In this document: piece by piece, positions 11,624 to 21,796 of the stretch
Layout: every line of letters starts with the position of its first letter
How positions within the stretch are numbered: position 1 is the first letter of the stretch
Notes under the pieces: generated by a model
Seen by the model: only the letters and a program-made list of their open reading frames with translations
The model's database searches: none
What the model was told of the DNA's origin: nothing
NCBI RefSeq assembly: GCF_004210375.1
Contig: NC_134830.1
Coordinates: 46,319,094-46,383,093 of the forward strand
Direction: 5' to 3'
Origin: Tachypleus tridentatus
Lineage: Eukaryota; Arthropoda; Merostomata; Xiphosura; Limulidae
Length of the DNA: 64,000 nucleotides
Program-made: the position numbers and the translations under genes

Positions 11624-12107
11624 TTTCTAATATGAACGTAATTTTCAGCAAATTTCTTTACAATACTGTGTTTTGGTTTATGTGCAATATTACTTTTAAA
11701 AAAATCAAAATCCAATAACATTCAGCATTTTAAAACTTTCACAATAAGACCGTTTTATAATATTGGATTTTATAAACTAATGTGATTGAAGTAAAGAGAT
11801 AAAAAACAATATACATATATACATGGGTATTTTTACAGTACGTCATATTCTAATATCATTCACTAAAGTCTATTGATTCGTGAGATTATAATATAATTAG
11901 CAGTACTGATGTCTTCTAAAGTCATTTCACTAATTGTACATGCTCATCTGAAAGATCCATCATACCATAATAACGTTTATGGTCTTACGTTGTACAGACA
12001 TAGAAAGCTTTACAGTCAATTACATCGTTTCTTCAGATGATTTGTAATTATTTACAAAATGCGTCTTAGAAACTGGTGGGGGGTCGAACTTGTTTCTCCA
12101 TCGGGTG
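11624..12107. other. no recognisable gene
   Basis: AT-rich spacer. Nothing was identified. Confidence 0.4.
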
Positions 12108-12205
12108 TGCCACCCCAACGGCTCGGCAGCATGTCAGCAGACTTACAATGCTAAAGACTGGGTTTCGATGTTTGTGGCAGGTACAACTGAGAATTAAAAA
12201 CTGCA
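12108..12205 (+). mobile_element. SINE-C, tail lost
   Basis: Has CGGCAGCATGTCAGCAGAC, TTACAATGCTAAAGACTGGG and TTTCGATGTTTGTGGCAGG. The usual 3' tail is replaced by unrelated AT-rich sequence. Confidence 0.7.
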
Positions 12206-12226
12206 CGTCGTTCAATACTCGGCAAT

Positions 12227-12336
12227 TTATTTGTTCGTTATTAAGCTAAAAGCTGCACAATGAGCTATTTGTGCTGTACCCACTACGAGTGCCTGCTTTT
12301 AGCGTCATACCCTTCAGACTTGCCGCTAAGCCATTA
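12227..12336 (-). mobile_element. SINE-C
   Basis: Minus-strand copy about 20 bp from a plus-strand one, giving a head-out pair. Has GCGGCAAGTCTGAAGGGTA, a degraded B box and the tail CATTGTGCAGCTTTTAGC. Confidence 0.7.
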
Positions 12337-12401
12337 GAAAACAATTAGCAATGAGAAAAGGATCACATTCTTGGAAATAATCAATGTCTTTACGTTTTCT
12401 A

Positions 12402-12520
12402 TAGTGGGTCAACGGTAAGGTTACGGACTTATAACACTAGAATTCAAAGTTCGAGTCCCTGTTGGGGACAGAGCACAAATAGCCCATTGCATAGTTTTAA
12501 ACTAAAAACACAGCACACAG
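12402..12520 (+). mobile_element. SINE-C, third copy in a cluster
   Basis: Contains GTCAACGGTAAGGTTACGG, ACTTATAACACTAGAATTC, the B box AAGTTCGAGTCCC and GGGGACAGAGCACAAATAGC. Three SINE-C copies lie within about 410 bp (12108-12520). Confidence 0.75.
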
Positions 12521-12593
12521 ACGTTGACAACAAAAGTACAAAAAACAACCTTAATATATAGCTTATAACAACAACAAAAATAGTATTTCAGCC

Positions 12594-12619
12594 AACGTTT
12601 AGCCATTGCGCTTCATCAG
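12594..12619 (-). ncRNA. hammerhead-like motif (CTGATGA type)
   Basis: On the minus strand the order is CTGATGA, AGC, GCAATG, GCT, AAACGTT. That matches the hammerhead core (CUGANGA, a stem II with a short loop, then GAAA and stem III), except that the G of GAAA is missing or merged with the stem. The cleavage-site strand was not identified, so this is a decayed or partial motif. Such motifs are known from Penelope-like retroelements. See the related copies near 21287, 28172, 32478 and 47577. Confidence 0.4.
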
Positions 12620-12710
12620 GGTCACAGTACAAGGACAGTTTGATGTTCCTGACTGACATTATGTGTATTGAGGGAAAGAAAACTCACAGAGTATTTCTGC
12701 AAGGTGGAAC

Positions 12711-12726
12711 AACACACACACACACC
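12711..12726. repeat. (CA)n microsatellite
   Basis: A short run of about seven CA dinucleotides. Confidence 0.9.
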
Positions 12727-13128
12727 TACATTGTAGCTTTACTATCTCGAATGGCAGTGTATAAAGCCGTAAATGAAATGTTTAGGGTCTGTATAGTAAC
12801 TTATCGGAAAACATCGTGAAATCCAGCGAGATACTAATTGGTGGATGCTTGAAGACACCATGTATGTTGGCATTCAACAGATCGATTTCCCGATTTGTTT
12901 CAACAGTAAAGTAAAAGCAGTGTTTTGGTACAGCGGGATCGACTTTTTTACCCCAGTACTTGTACTTAAAGGTTCTCAAGGAGCACATTATTTTTTATAC
13001 ACCAGAGTTTTCTGTTTGTAGTTAAGTTTAGTAAGATGACTGTCTTTACATCGTGTAAGTTAATTCATCAACCCAAACTATTTTCTTGAGTTTCGTCGTA
13101 CACAGAAACATGAGAACAAATCAGATTT

Positions 13129-13390
13129 ACAGAAAGAATGATTTAATGACCTGAATCCCTCAAAACAGGCTGACAATTTTTCATTTATTGTACGTTTCAC
13201 CGAATCTAAACTTAATCCCATTCACAGGATAAGATAGCTTAGATCCCTCAAAACGGGCTAACAATCCTCAGTTATTGTACTTTTCTTCTGAAGTGAACGC
13301 AATACCCTTCACAGGAAGAATGATTAACAGGATAAAGTAGCCTAAATCCATCAAAACTGACTAATAATCATTCAGTTACTGTATGCTAAA
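13129..13390. repeat. degenerate tandem repeat, about three units of 90-110 bp
   Basis: Three diverged units share ATCCCTCAAAAC (or ATCCATCAAAAC) followed by GGCTGACAAT-like sequence, then TTATTGTAC, then CCCTTCACAGGA. They begin near 13151, 13243 and 13345. Unit length differs by indels. Confidence 0.7.
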
Positions 13391-13969
13391 CTTCATACGA
13401 GTTTCACTGCTTAGTTGGATTAGCTACTTCTAGTGTCATAAATGCCTTTAAAGTTCCAATTATAAGCAGAATCCACGAGTAAAATCAACTGTATATTAAA
13501 GATGTTACAAAACCTATCTTACATTTGAAAGAAACTCGCATTAAAAAAACTTAGGTCGATTCTCTCACATTGTAGTGTTCAACCAAGTGTTTAACCTTAT
13601 TTCTGAACTAGTGTTAATTAAGTATCTTATTTATATATGATGTTTGTTGGAACTTTTTTTTCCAGTGTCTTTAAATACGATCGTAGCTAGACCATAGTTG
13701 GCATTTTCATATTACTTTCTGTATGTAAAACTTTTCTAATGAAAGAAACACATACTTTGATAAGCTAAAAATTACAAATATTCAGAGATTACTGAGTTTT
13801 TCTTATGCTTAATAAAACAATTTAATGTGCATAGTAACTTGATATTATTTATTTAAAACAAATTGTAGCATACCAAGAAACCCATTCTGAAACATATTTA
13901 AATACCTTTAAAATATTTAGAAGTAATAACTCGATACTTCTTTTCTAAACATACACAAAAACATAAAGA
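13391..13969. other. no recognisable gene
   Basis: AT-rich spacer up to the Helitron 3' end. Confidence 0.4.
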
Positions 13970-14913
13970 TCAGTGACAGTACCCGGCTTAGCTCGGGTTA
14001 TTAGATTGATAATATGTGTGTTCTGAACCCATTTTAGCATAAAAGTATATACTTTTGTTGCCAAGCAACATGGCATAAAAACCCATTGTTGGGGACCAAA
14101 ACGCACGCACTGGATTTTTCTTTATACTGAAAATTGTTATATGAGGAACTACATTTCTTTCTTATTTGGTCTTTCGCTAGCTTGACTCATTAAAACCAGT
14201 TTACCGGCGTTTGGCTGCCTCGACTGCACTTTTCTGCCTCTTTTGCTGGTCAAGTTTGATTTCGCAAAATTTATTTATTTCAGTTAACTATGAACTGCGA
14301 GGTTAAAGTATACTATGGAGTAGTACTGGTCTCTTCATTTTTGACGGGCTACATGATAATAATACGTAAAAACACTATAACAACCCATAACAGTCTAAAA
14401 ACATTATAACATTCCATAATAGTTACAAAACATTTTATAACATCCTATTATAGTTGAAATATTCTACAACGTCCCATAATAGTTAAACACTCTATAATAC
14501 CCTATAATAGTTAAAATCAATCTATAGCAGCCTATAATAACTTAACAACTACTAGAATATCCTATAATAGTTAAAGAAAACACTATAATATCCTATAATT
14601 CTTAAAACACTCCAACATCCTACAATAATTTTTTTAAAAAAATATTCTGTAACATCCCATAATATTTAAAGAAAAAACACTATACTGTCTAATAACAGTT
14701 GAAACACCCTAACATTCCATGGTGGAAACATTTCTTTTCTATGTGGTTTTTGCATAAAAAAGACGTGCATGCACATACAGATAGGTGATGAAACCCAGGT
14801 GCACACTCTCAGGGTCCACTTAATATGGGTGCAAAATTTCAGGTTTCTAGATTCTTTTCTTTTGGATTTATGGCGGTCACACACCCATAGATACGCCCTT
14901 TTATTATTAGAGA
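13970..14913 (-). mobile_element. non-autonomous Helitron, copy 1
   Basis: Read on the minus strand, the element begins TCTCTAATAATAAAAGGGCG (5' TC terminus, preceded by A) and ends CTGA (a CTRR terminus, followed by T). An 18-nt palindrome ACCCGAGCTAAGCCGGGT at 13981-13998 lies 11 nt inside the end. The A/T insertion context, TC start, subterminal hairpin and CTRR end are the hallmarks of Helitrons, which move by rolling-circle transposition and make no target duplication. No Rep/helicase ORF is present, so it is non-autonomous. It shares CGCCATAA, AATTTTGCAC, AGTGGACCCTGAG and the TTTTGGT region with copy 2, which abuts it head-to-tail. An AT-rich minisatellite fills its middle. Confidence 0.8.
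14365..14715. repeat. AT-rich minisatellite inside Helitron copy 1
   Basis: About nine degenerate units of 30-45 bp are built on ACTATAACATCCTATAATAG then TTAAAA. Units differ by indels and substitutions. Helitrons often carry internal minisatellites. Copy 2 lacks this array, so the array expanded in, or was acquired by, copy 1 only. Confidence 0.85.
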
Positions 14914-15819
14914 TTAGCAAAAGTAAACATATTCGCTTGGATTATTAAGTTTGTTTTTGTTGGTTTTTTTTTAATTTCGCGCAAAACTATTCGAGGGCTA
15001 TCTGCGCTAACCGTCTCTAATTTAGCAGTGTAAGACTAGAGGGAAGGCAATTAGTCATCATCTCTTTTACCAATGAATAGTGGGATTGACCGTCACATTA
15101 TAACGCCCCTACGCCTGTAAAGGCATGCATGTTGGTGTGACTGGGGTTGGAACCCGCGACCCTCGGAGTACGAGTCGAGTGCCTTAACCACCTGGCCATG
15201 CTGGGCCGGATTATTAGGTTGATATATTCTAGATGACTGTGTCAATGTGTGTATTTTGAACCCACTTAAACATAAAAGTATAACTTATATACGTTTGTTG
15301 CTCCTTTACGGGATATGGCCTGTTTATAAAGGTAACTTTCCCTGTAAGTTGTCTATCGTTTTTAAACTTAAATAATAAACATAAATAATAAAAACAAAAC
15401 TTTTAAATTAATGGACCCTTATAATTATAAAACAACAAACTTTAGTTTTTAATTTTGTAGTTTATACATTTCATTATATACTTTTAGCACATATCCTCTA
15501 ATAAACATTAACAGGTTATGCTTTTAAACAACATAATATAAAAGTCAGTGTTGGAACGTATTGTTACCAAAACGCACTGGTTTTTCTATATATTAGAACT
15601 TGTTATTTTAGACACCGCTTCTTTTCTACGTGGGTTTTCGCTAGCTTTTCTCATTAAAAAGATGCGCAGGCGCTCATACACGTGGTTAGTAATAACACCC
15701 AGGTAAAAATCCTCAGGGTCCACTTAGTATGCGTGCAAAATTTCAGATTTTTAGGTTATTTTCTCTTGGAGTTATGGCGGTCACATACACAAAAAGACAC
15801 GCCCTTTTATTATTATAGA
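14914..15819 (-). mobile_element. non-autonomous Helitron, copy 2, interrupted by a SINE
   Basis: The minus-strand 5' terminus is TCTATAATAATAAAAGGGCG, preceded by A (15820). It is homologous to copy 1 over GTGACCGCCATAACTCC, AATTTTGCACGC, TAAGTGGACCCTGAG, AAGCTAGCGAAAACCCAC, CAGTGCGTTTTGGT and, near its 3' end, AGTGGGTTCAAAATACACA. The terminal hairpin is degraded and the copy runs straight into the 5' TC of copy 1. A SINE-A interrupts its 3' part. The total without the SINE is about 640 bp. Confidence 0.75.
14948..15207 (-). mobile_element. SINE-A inserted in Helitron copy 2
   Basis: Minus-strand copy with the tail TTTTGCGCGAAATTAAAAAA, a body lacking one internal block of about 30 bp, and the head CCCAGCATGGCCAGGTGG. 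Target-site duplication GGATTATTA lies at 14939-14947 and 15208-15216. Removing the SINE and one repeat rejoins the Helitron sequence to match copy 1 (GGTTATTAGATTGAT), which confirms the order of events. Confidence 0.9.
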
Positions 15820-16345
15820 TACTTATATTAGCTGAAGCACACATTCGACACATGGAAAAGATATTGGATGAATCGAGAGTGACAGGTGGAGGAGAGATAT
15901 GAAAGTCACCCCTGACACAAATCATTGGGGTATCCTAAGGGTGTATGCGTTAGTTCAAAAGAGGTCAAAAGAACATCCCAGTAACATATAGGGACAAGCG
16001 GGTAGGTGATCTGAGGAGCATATACTGACAATACTACCCTCTTACCGTGTGTACTCAGGGTGAATAAATTTAGTAGAGGTTCATAGAAGAACACAGAGAA
16101 CACGTGAGAAAGTAGGGATGGGACATGATAATAGTGGGGTCAGATCTAAACATCCAATCCCCTATTACAATCCTCCGTAAGCCCTAACAGTACATTTCAA
16201 GTTTTGTTGAGACTTGGCTAAAATCTTATGTGTGAAAAGAGGATACAGCCAAACAAGTTGCGTCAGAAGGAGGAGACATGAGAAGTAAGGTCTGAACGGG
16301 AGGCCCTAAGGGTGCATCTGAAGTTTGATTGAGATCGGTCAAAGA
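15820..16345. repeat. unclassified GC-richer repeat-like segment
   Basis: More GC-rich than its surroundings. Related phrases recur: CCTAAGGGTGTATGCGTTAG, CCCTAACAGTACATTTCAAG and CCCTAAGGGTGCATCTGAAG, the last two followed by TTTGATTGAGAT-like words. This looks like an internal part of an old element, possibly related to the adjoining Helitrons. Open frames at 15743-15925 and 15906-16103 on the minus strand match nothing I recognise. Confidence 0.4.
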
Positions 16346-16551
16346 GTTGCTATTATTGTGACTTGTAACAGATTTACTGTGATAATTGTATTTTAATGCC
16401 TACGTTTGTTTCAGTTTAAAGCGTGTGACGTATACTGTTCGATGTGTATTGCGCAAGTCCTGCCCGTTGTCTAAGTTTGTAGAAAATTTTCGAGAGCAAG
16501 AAACAACAATATATGGTTTATGAAAATACTAGCATGTCGTCTAACATTGTT

Positions 16552-16785
16552 GGCCTGGCATGGCCAGATGGTTAAGGCGCTCGACTCGTAATCTGAAAGT
16601 CGCGGGTTCGAATCTCCGTAGCACCAAACATACTCGTCCTTTCAGCCGTGGGGGCATAATAATATGACGGTCAATCCCACTATTCGTTAGTAAAATAGTA
16701 GCCGTAGAGTTGGCGGTAGGTGGTGATAACTAGCTGCCTTTCCTCTAGTCGTACACTGCTAAATTAGGGACGGTTAGCGCAAAAA
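16552..16785 (+). mobile_element. SINE-A, 3'-trimmed
   Basis: The head GCCTGGCATGGCCAGATGG with B box GCGGGTTCGAATCT is among the best preserved in the window. The body is intact to GGGACGGTTAGCGC, after which the usual tail is lost. AACATT flanks both ends (16542-16547 and 16793-16798), a weak target-site duplication. Confidence 0.88.
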
Positions 16786-16882
16786 ATAAATCCAACATTC
16801 TTGAGTGATTGGTATAAATTATATTATACAGTATAATATTGTTCATAATAATACAGTATAATAATATAATATAATAATAACC

Positions 16883-17468
16883 GAGAGACAGTATAACATT
16901 GTTTGTCAGCGACAGTCAGTCTACTACAGGCCTCAGAAGCTATAATTGTGGTTAACACTTAATCGAAAACCTGTAGAAGTTGACCGGCGACGTTTACGTA
17001 TTTCAAATATTACGAACCGTTCAACTTCACTGAATTAACTTCGGACGTTAGCATTTCTTCGAGGATATTAAATATCTTTGTCGGTAAAAAGTCAGCTTAT
17101 AAGGGTGAGAGGCCAGTCAAGAAAAGGTAGCATTAACTTAGGCAAGGTGTAACAACAACAGAATTAATTTGCTCATCGTGGACCTAGACCGTCGATAAAA
17201 TATTTAGTAGCACACCAGAGAGATGACTCAGTATAGTTTGTAAGTTTGTAGAACTCTTGTGTATAAACCAATATTTGAAATAACTGTTATTATAAATTGT
17301 ATTGTTGTGTGTATATTGAAATATATTTGTGTTAAGGAATAAAATTGTTGTATGAATATTGTTGGCAAATATTATAAATTTGATACATATCGAAATTCGA
17401 TTAACTTTTAAATTAAAATTTCCGGCTGCTTGAAATCGTGATACGTTAACATACGTAACATAATAAAT
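16883..17468 (+). mobile_element. LTR-like sequence of a retroelement, copy 1
   Basis: This segment of about 585 bp matches a second one at 20566-21086. Shared words include GAGACAGTAT, CCTCAGAAGCTATAA, CCGTCGATAAAATATT, TATTATAAATTGTATT and ATATTGTTGGCAA. It ends directly before a primer-binding site, as a 5' LTR would, and holds an AATAAA signal at about 17337. The exact 5' edge is uncertain. Open frames on the minus strand (17184-17585 and 17408-17605) are shadows. No gag or pol was recognised downstream, only a short frame after the ATG at 17557, so this is a remnant. Confidence 0.65.
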
Positions 17469-17486
17469 TGGAGGCTCACCCGGGAT
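17469..17486 (+). promoter_or_regulatory. tRNA-Pro-type primer-binding site
   Basis: The 18 nt TGGAGGCTCACCCGGGAT differ at three positions from the primer-binding site used by retroelements primed with tRNA-Pro. It lies immediately after the LTR-like segment, where reverse transcription of minus-strand DNA would start. Confidence 0.7.
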
Positions 17487-17948
17487 AAATTGTAATAAGT
17501 AACATAATAAATACCAAGCAAGTGCAGAAACACTGTCAAAAAGGTCTGAGTGAGAGATGTTAAAATGGCCGCTAGAAGGAAACACGAAAATGGTGAAACA
17601 ACCACAAAGTACTCAAGTTTCGGTGAAACAGCCAGCCTCTGTCTGGTTACAAAAAAATCGATATTTTATTTTCCCTCAAAGTGATGTTAATCACGTCGTC
17701 ATTGCAGGTTGTAAATAGTGCTTTAAGTGATTAGCACGATAGCGTTAACTTATCTGTATACTTCTCTCTGATATTGGTTTTATAATGGCTGTTAAAGGTG
17801 TTAAAATAATTACATTATGGTACAAAGCTAAAGCACCGCAAGCGATCGAACGTTGACAAACCAGCATGTGAAGTAAATACATGTTGTGTGTGTACCAATT
17901 CCTGTTTCAAAATCATAATAGCTATGACTTTTCCCATCACTCTAAGAG
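17487..17948. other. leader-like sequence after the LTR, no intact gene
   Basis: A short frame opens at ATG 17557 and closes after about 30 codons; it could be a broken gag start. The rest is unclassified. Confidence 0.35.
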
Positions 17949-18214
17949 GTCCCACCATGATCAAATGGTTAGGGCTCTTGACTCGTAATCTGAGGGTCAC
18001 GGGTTCGAACTCGCGCCCCACCAAATATATTCGCCTTTTCAGCCGTGGGGGCGTTATAATGTTACGATATATCCCACTATTCGTTGGTAAAAAAGTAGCC
18101 CAAGAGTTGGCGATGGGTGGTGATGACTACCTGCCTTCCTTCTAGTCTTACACTGCTAAATTAGGGACGACTATCGCGGATAGCCCTCGTGTTGCACGAA
18201 ATTAAAAACAAACC
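17949..18214 (+). mobile_element. SINE-A, full length
   Basis: Starts GTCCCACCATGATCAAATGG, with B box ACGGGTTCGAACTCG. The body is complete and it ends GCACGAAATTAAAAACAAACC. The 85-codon frame at 17888-18145 simply reads through it. Confidence 0.88.
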
Positions 18215-18368
18215 ATTTTAATTATTATTTTTAGTAAATGTCTTAATTACGTTTATGGAATATTTGTTTGAAGAGTAACCGAAAATGCACCTAAGCGATA
18301 CTGAGAAGATCGTTTGTGTGATCGGTTTATTTTAGTAAGCAATTATTGTATATTGTAAGTACACCTAA

Positions 18369-18604
18369 CGTGGCTGGTCGGTCATGGTGCTCTACTCGCA
18401 CTTTGCAGATCACAGGTTTAAATCCTGATGCCGAATATGCCAGTCTCTTCAGCCGTCGGTTGAATAATATTTCGTTCAACCCTTTTTGTGATAAAGAGTA
18501 ACCCGTGAAGTTGACCGTTGGTGGTGTTGACTAACTGCCAACACTTTAATCTATCACTCTTAATTAGGGGTAGCTAGTGAGTAATGTTGCGCATAATTCA
18601 ACAA
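18369..18604 (+). mobile_element. highly diverged SINE-A relative
   Basis: Has a head CGTGGCTGGTCGGTCATGG, B box ACAGGTTTAAATCCTG, TCTTCAGCCGTCGG, AAAGAGTAACCC, GTTGGTGGTGTTGACTAACT and TAATTAGGGGTAGCTAG. It is clearly related to SINE-A but distant enough to be an older subfamily. Confidence 0.7.
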
Positions 18605-18738
18605 GTTTGAATTATCATGTGAAATGGCGATATGTTAATTTAGAAGCAGAAGAAATAAACGAGTAAAGTTTGAAGATAAATATACTTCTTTATCAAGCAA
18701 ATTAAATCAGGGTTACGTGTAATTATTAGTGCAAAGAG

Positions 18739-19013
18739 TTTGTTTATTTGTTTGAATTTCACGTGAAGCTACACGAAAGTTATCTGCGCAAGCTGTCCCT
18801 AATTTAGCAATGTAAGACTAGGTGGAAGGCAGCTAGTCATCACCAACCCCCACCAACTCTTGGACTACTCTTTTACCGACGAGTAATCGGTTTGACCGTC
18901 ATATTATAACGTCTCCACGGCTGAAAGGGCGAGCATGTTTGGTGCAACAGGGATTAGAACTCGTGACCCTCAGAACGAGTCGAGCACCCTAATTATCTGG
19001 CCATGCCGAGGCA
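18739..19013 (-). mobile_element. SINE-A, full length
   Basis: Minus-strand copy with the tail TTCACGTGAAATTCAAACAAA-like and the head CCTCGGCATGGCCAGATAA. A few bases are missing next to the anticodon loop. Confidence 0.85.
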
Positions 19014-19619
19014 CCGCAAGAAGATTCGTGAAGAATCAATAAATGCATCGTGTGCTAAACCACTGAAATATATTAGGTGTGCACTTTGAAGATAAGGAAT
19101 TAATTGACAATGAGTGTTTTCCCCTCTTCCTATATAAGAAATAAACAAATCGATTTAAAACCAAGTGAAAGCTATAAGCTTATGACAAATACGGTGTACA
19201 GGCAAATAATACGTCGTTGACAGGCCTACCTTATAAGTAAGACTAATAGTCATTATTGTATCTACAACAAAATTCAAGTGTTTGACGAATAAAGTCACTA
19301 ACTCAGTAGTCACTTGACTATACTACAATAAATTCAATAACTGATTCGCTATTTAATTACCCATTCACTATGTGACAATTCAACAATTTTCTGGTGATTA
19401 ACTATGATTTAAAAAAAATAGTTGCGTACCTATTATGTCATGTCAGTTACAGAATTCATGAAACTTGCACACGCCAAACACCTCGTGTTAGAAATCCCTT
19501 TAGCAAAATATACAAAACATATAATCTTAATTATTAAAAATATAATCCACAATTTTAATTTTCATTCAGCAAGCCTCTTACTCAAATATAAATCATTTAG
19601 AAATATATATTGGTAACTT
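19014..19619. other. no recognisable gene
   Basis: AT-rich sequence with an ACT-rich patch at about 19290-19395 like the one near 10.3 kb. The 64-codon frame at 19422-19616 is unremarkable. Confidence 0.4.
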
Positions 19620-20120
19620 AATCTTACCCATATACAGTGCTTGAGGCGGAGTAGGATACAATCCCGCTTCCACCCAAAACATTCCCGCTATCTTTCATTT
19701 CCTTCGCTCCCGTAGGGGTGAGTGGGTGAGGAAAGTGATTGCAATCGGGGGTACATATGAGGGTGTGTGTCTATGTCTGTGTTTCCCGAAAATTAATAAA
19801 TCGAAGCACAATAAAATTTTACCCAAGATAGGAAGCCAGTATGGGATAGTCTTCCCAAATTTTGTCCGGGTCTAAATCCAGATCCAGATTATGGAACACT
19901 TTGAAGCATTTTTTATGATGGGGAAATAGAGCATTTTCGATATTTTCAGTTAATAATTCTGTAAAGCGGGATCGGATTTCTACCAAATTTTCTGTGCGCC
20001 TTACGGTTGTAATTACTCATCAAGTTATCAAAAATGATCCAGCACGTTGATCAGTTTGGATCTGAAAAGGATATTCTGAGTTTTAGAAGGAAAAATGTGA
20101 CGTTATCGTATCTAAACGCG
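19620..20120. repeat. unclassified mixed-composition segment, possible old transposon
   Basis: Contains CCCGCTTCCACCCAAAACAT, GTAGGGGTGAGTGGGTGAGG and GGGTCTAAATCCAGATCCAG. Composition differs from the flanks, but no terminal repeats or coding potential were found. Confidence 0.35.
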
Positions 20121-20126
20121 TGCAGT

Positions 20127-20205
20127 GTCGAAAAAGTCATGGATTCTAACCCGCGACTCTCAGATTGTTTGTTGAGCGAGCCTAACCACCAGGGCGCCTA
20201 CATGT
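20127..20205 (-). repeat. tRNA-like SINE head without body
   Basis: On the minus strand, GGCGCCCTGGTGGTTAGGCT, then an anticodon-arm region and AATCTGAGAGTCGCGGGTTA then GAATCC form a tRNA-like head with A- and B-box sequence. It lacks the SINE-A body, so it is a truncated SINE or a distinct family. Confidence 0.55.
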
Positions 20206-20565
20206 AATTCGTCATATTCTTGTGCTCTAGCATATATATTTATTATTGAAACCACCTCAGTACTTTTTAATAAATAAATGTATATATTTATTTATCTGAC
20301 GAAGGATATTTATGACTTTGACTCTAGGTTATCAGATCAATGTAATTCCATGTAGTTCGCTGCCTCCCGATTTTAAGAAATCGTGGCAGGTTAATTTTAA
20401 AGAAATGATTATACTTTCCTAAACAGGGGTGTCCGGAGATATTAACATACCCTTCTCCTATTCGCAAAAAATAAAATTTTGCTAGAATCATGGGGTAAAA
20501 TTTGAGAAAGGATTCGTTTTTCCAATTGGCTGGAACGGAGATTTAAAAAAAGTTTATAAATTGAC
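20206..20565. other. no recognisable gene
   Basis: AT-rich spacer. Nothing was identified. Confidence 0.4.
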
Positions 20566-21086
20566 GCGCCAGGAGACAGTATTATATTGTTGGTTTGCTA
20601 CAGTTGGTAATACAATAAACCTCGGAAGCTATAACTGTGATAAACGTTTATTAATCGAAAAATCTACAGATTTCAACTTCAGTAAATTCTCACTGGACAT
20701 CAATATTTTTACGAAAACATTACATAACTTCAGTGATAAAAAATCAGCTTGTAAAAGGCGTAAGACCAGCAAAGAATATCAACTCGAAATTTTTCACTCA
20801 TCGTTAACCGTCGATAAAATATTCAGTTCCAGACCAGATAGAATACTCAGTATAGTTTAGAAAACGTTTGTGTATAAATCATTATTTGTAAGAACCATTA
20901 TTATAAATTGTATTCTTGTTTGCGTATTAAAATGTATTTATGTTAAGAAAGAAAATTGTGTGTATTAATATTGTTGGCAAGTGTCATAAATTGATATCTC
21001 TCTCTGTTTAATTAACTTCTAAATTTGAATTACAATATATCTCAGTTTCAAGCTATATGACGTCGTAATACGTAACATTAATAAAT
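20566..21086 (+). mobile_element. LTR-like sequence of the same retroelement, copy 2
   Basis: Same orientation as copy 1, about 3.6 kb downstream and collinear with it over its whole length. Compare CCTCGGAAGCTATAACTGTG, CCGTCGATAAAATATTCAG, TACTCAGTATAGTTTAG and ATATTGTTGGCAAGTG. It is strongly diverged. A 99-codon frame inside it (20561-20860) has no matching frame in copy 1 and is not a gene. Confidence 0.65.
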
Positions 21087-21104
21087 CGTAGACTCGTCCA
21101 AGAT
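21087..21104 (+). promoter_or_regulatory. decayed tRNA-Pro-type primer-binding site
   Basis: CGTAGACTCGTCCAAGAT sits where the primer-binding site of copy 1 sits. It keeps the ACTCGTCC core and several differences are G to A changes. Because a primer-binding site follows this copy too, it is a 5' LTR of its own element, not the 3' LTR of copy 1. Confidence 0.55.
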
Positions 21105-21129
21105 AAATTACAATGTGTAACACGTGGAA

Positions 21130-21400
21130 GTGTTATAACGTACGGTCAATTTAAACCATTTGGTTTATGTTTATACTTACTACAATACAATATTTATGTT
21201 CACACACAATCTAGTCAAACGCTGCAATTTACGAAACTTATAAATGTGCCCGGCAACGGTCGGTTGCAAACTTTCTCTTTGTTAACCTGAAGATGACCTA
21301 AGAAGGTCGAAACGTTCTTTGTTTTATTAGTAAGTGTTAATGCCCATACTAGCCGTCCTTAGATACATTATAAATAAAGTTTTACAGCATATTAGCTGCC
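21130..21400 (+). mobile_element. fragment of a Penelope-like element end, with hammerhead-like motif
   Basis: The segment CAACGGTCGGTTGCAAACTT then TCTCTTTGTTAACCTGAAG resembles the sequence just upstream of the motif at 47.58 kb, which follows a GIY-YIG coding end. After the motif comes CCCATACTAGCCGTCCTTAG then ATACATTATAAATAAAGTTTTAC, again like 47635-47675 (CCATACCAGCCGTTTTTAAA). No ORF is present. Confidence 0.55.
21287..21316 (+). ncRNA. hammerhead-like motif (CTGAAGA type)
   Basis: The order is CTGAAGA, T, GACC, TAAGAA, GGTC, GAAACGTT. CTGANGA and GAAA are the two invariant strands of the hammerhead core. GACC and GGTC pair as stem II with a hexaloop, with one extra T between core and stem. 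The UH cleavage strand was not placed, so activity is unproven. Confidence 0.5.
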
Positions 21401-21796
21401 AAATTACAGTACATTTCCCAATATAATGCATATTGCCATTACAACAGATCAACTGAACAGAATACATTGCGCTATTACAGTCTTACAAAAAATTTGTACT
21501 TTATTCTACCTGAACACGACACGCGGTTTTAAAAACAATAACATACGAAGGAAGTGAAAAATTGTGTTAAATCATGTAATATGACACGCTAACTTGTTAA
21601 ACAAATGTCTGTGTACTAGCTTGCTAGAGAACAAACTCGTTCAACGTACGGAATAGACAGATACGAATTATGATTTCACGGAGAGCCCTAATAAAGATAC
21701 GTACCATGTTTGGTAACAGTCGGTTTCGCGTTTCGCCACTTATAAGCACACTGGGAATACATAATAGGGATGATAGAAATGAATACTGCTAACATA
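21401..21796. other. no recognisable gene
   Basis: Spacer up to the Tc1 insertion. Nothing was identified. Confidence 0.4.

Noticed and set aside
17184..17605. Two minus-strand open frames of 133 and 65 codons
   Set aside because: They lie inside the LTR-like segment, have low-complexity hydrophobic translations, and are not conserved as frames in the second LTR copy.
20561..20860. 99-codon plus-strand frame as a gene
   Set aside because: It starts at the LTR-like copy 2 edge, and its counterpart in copy 1 is not open.
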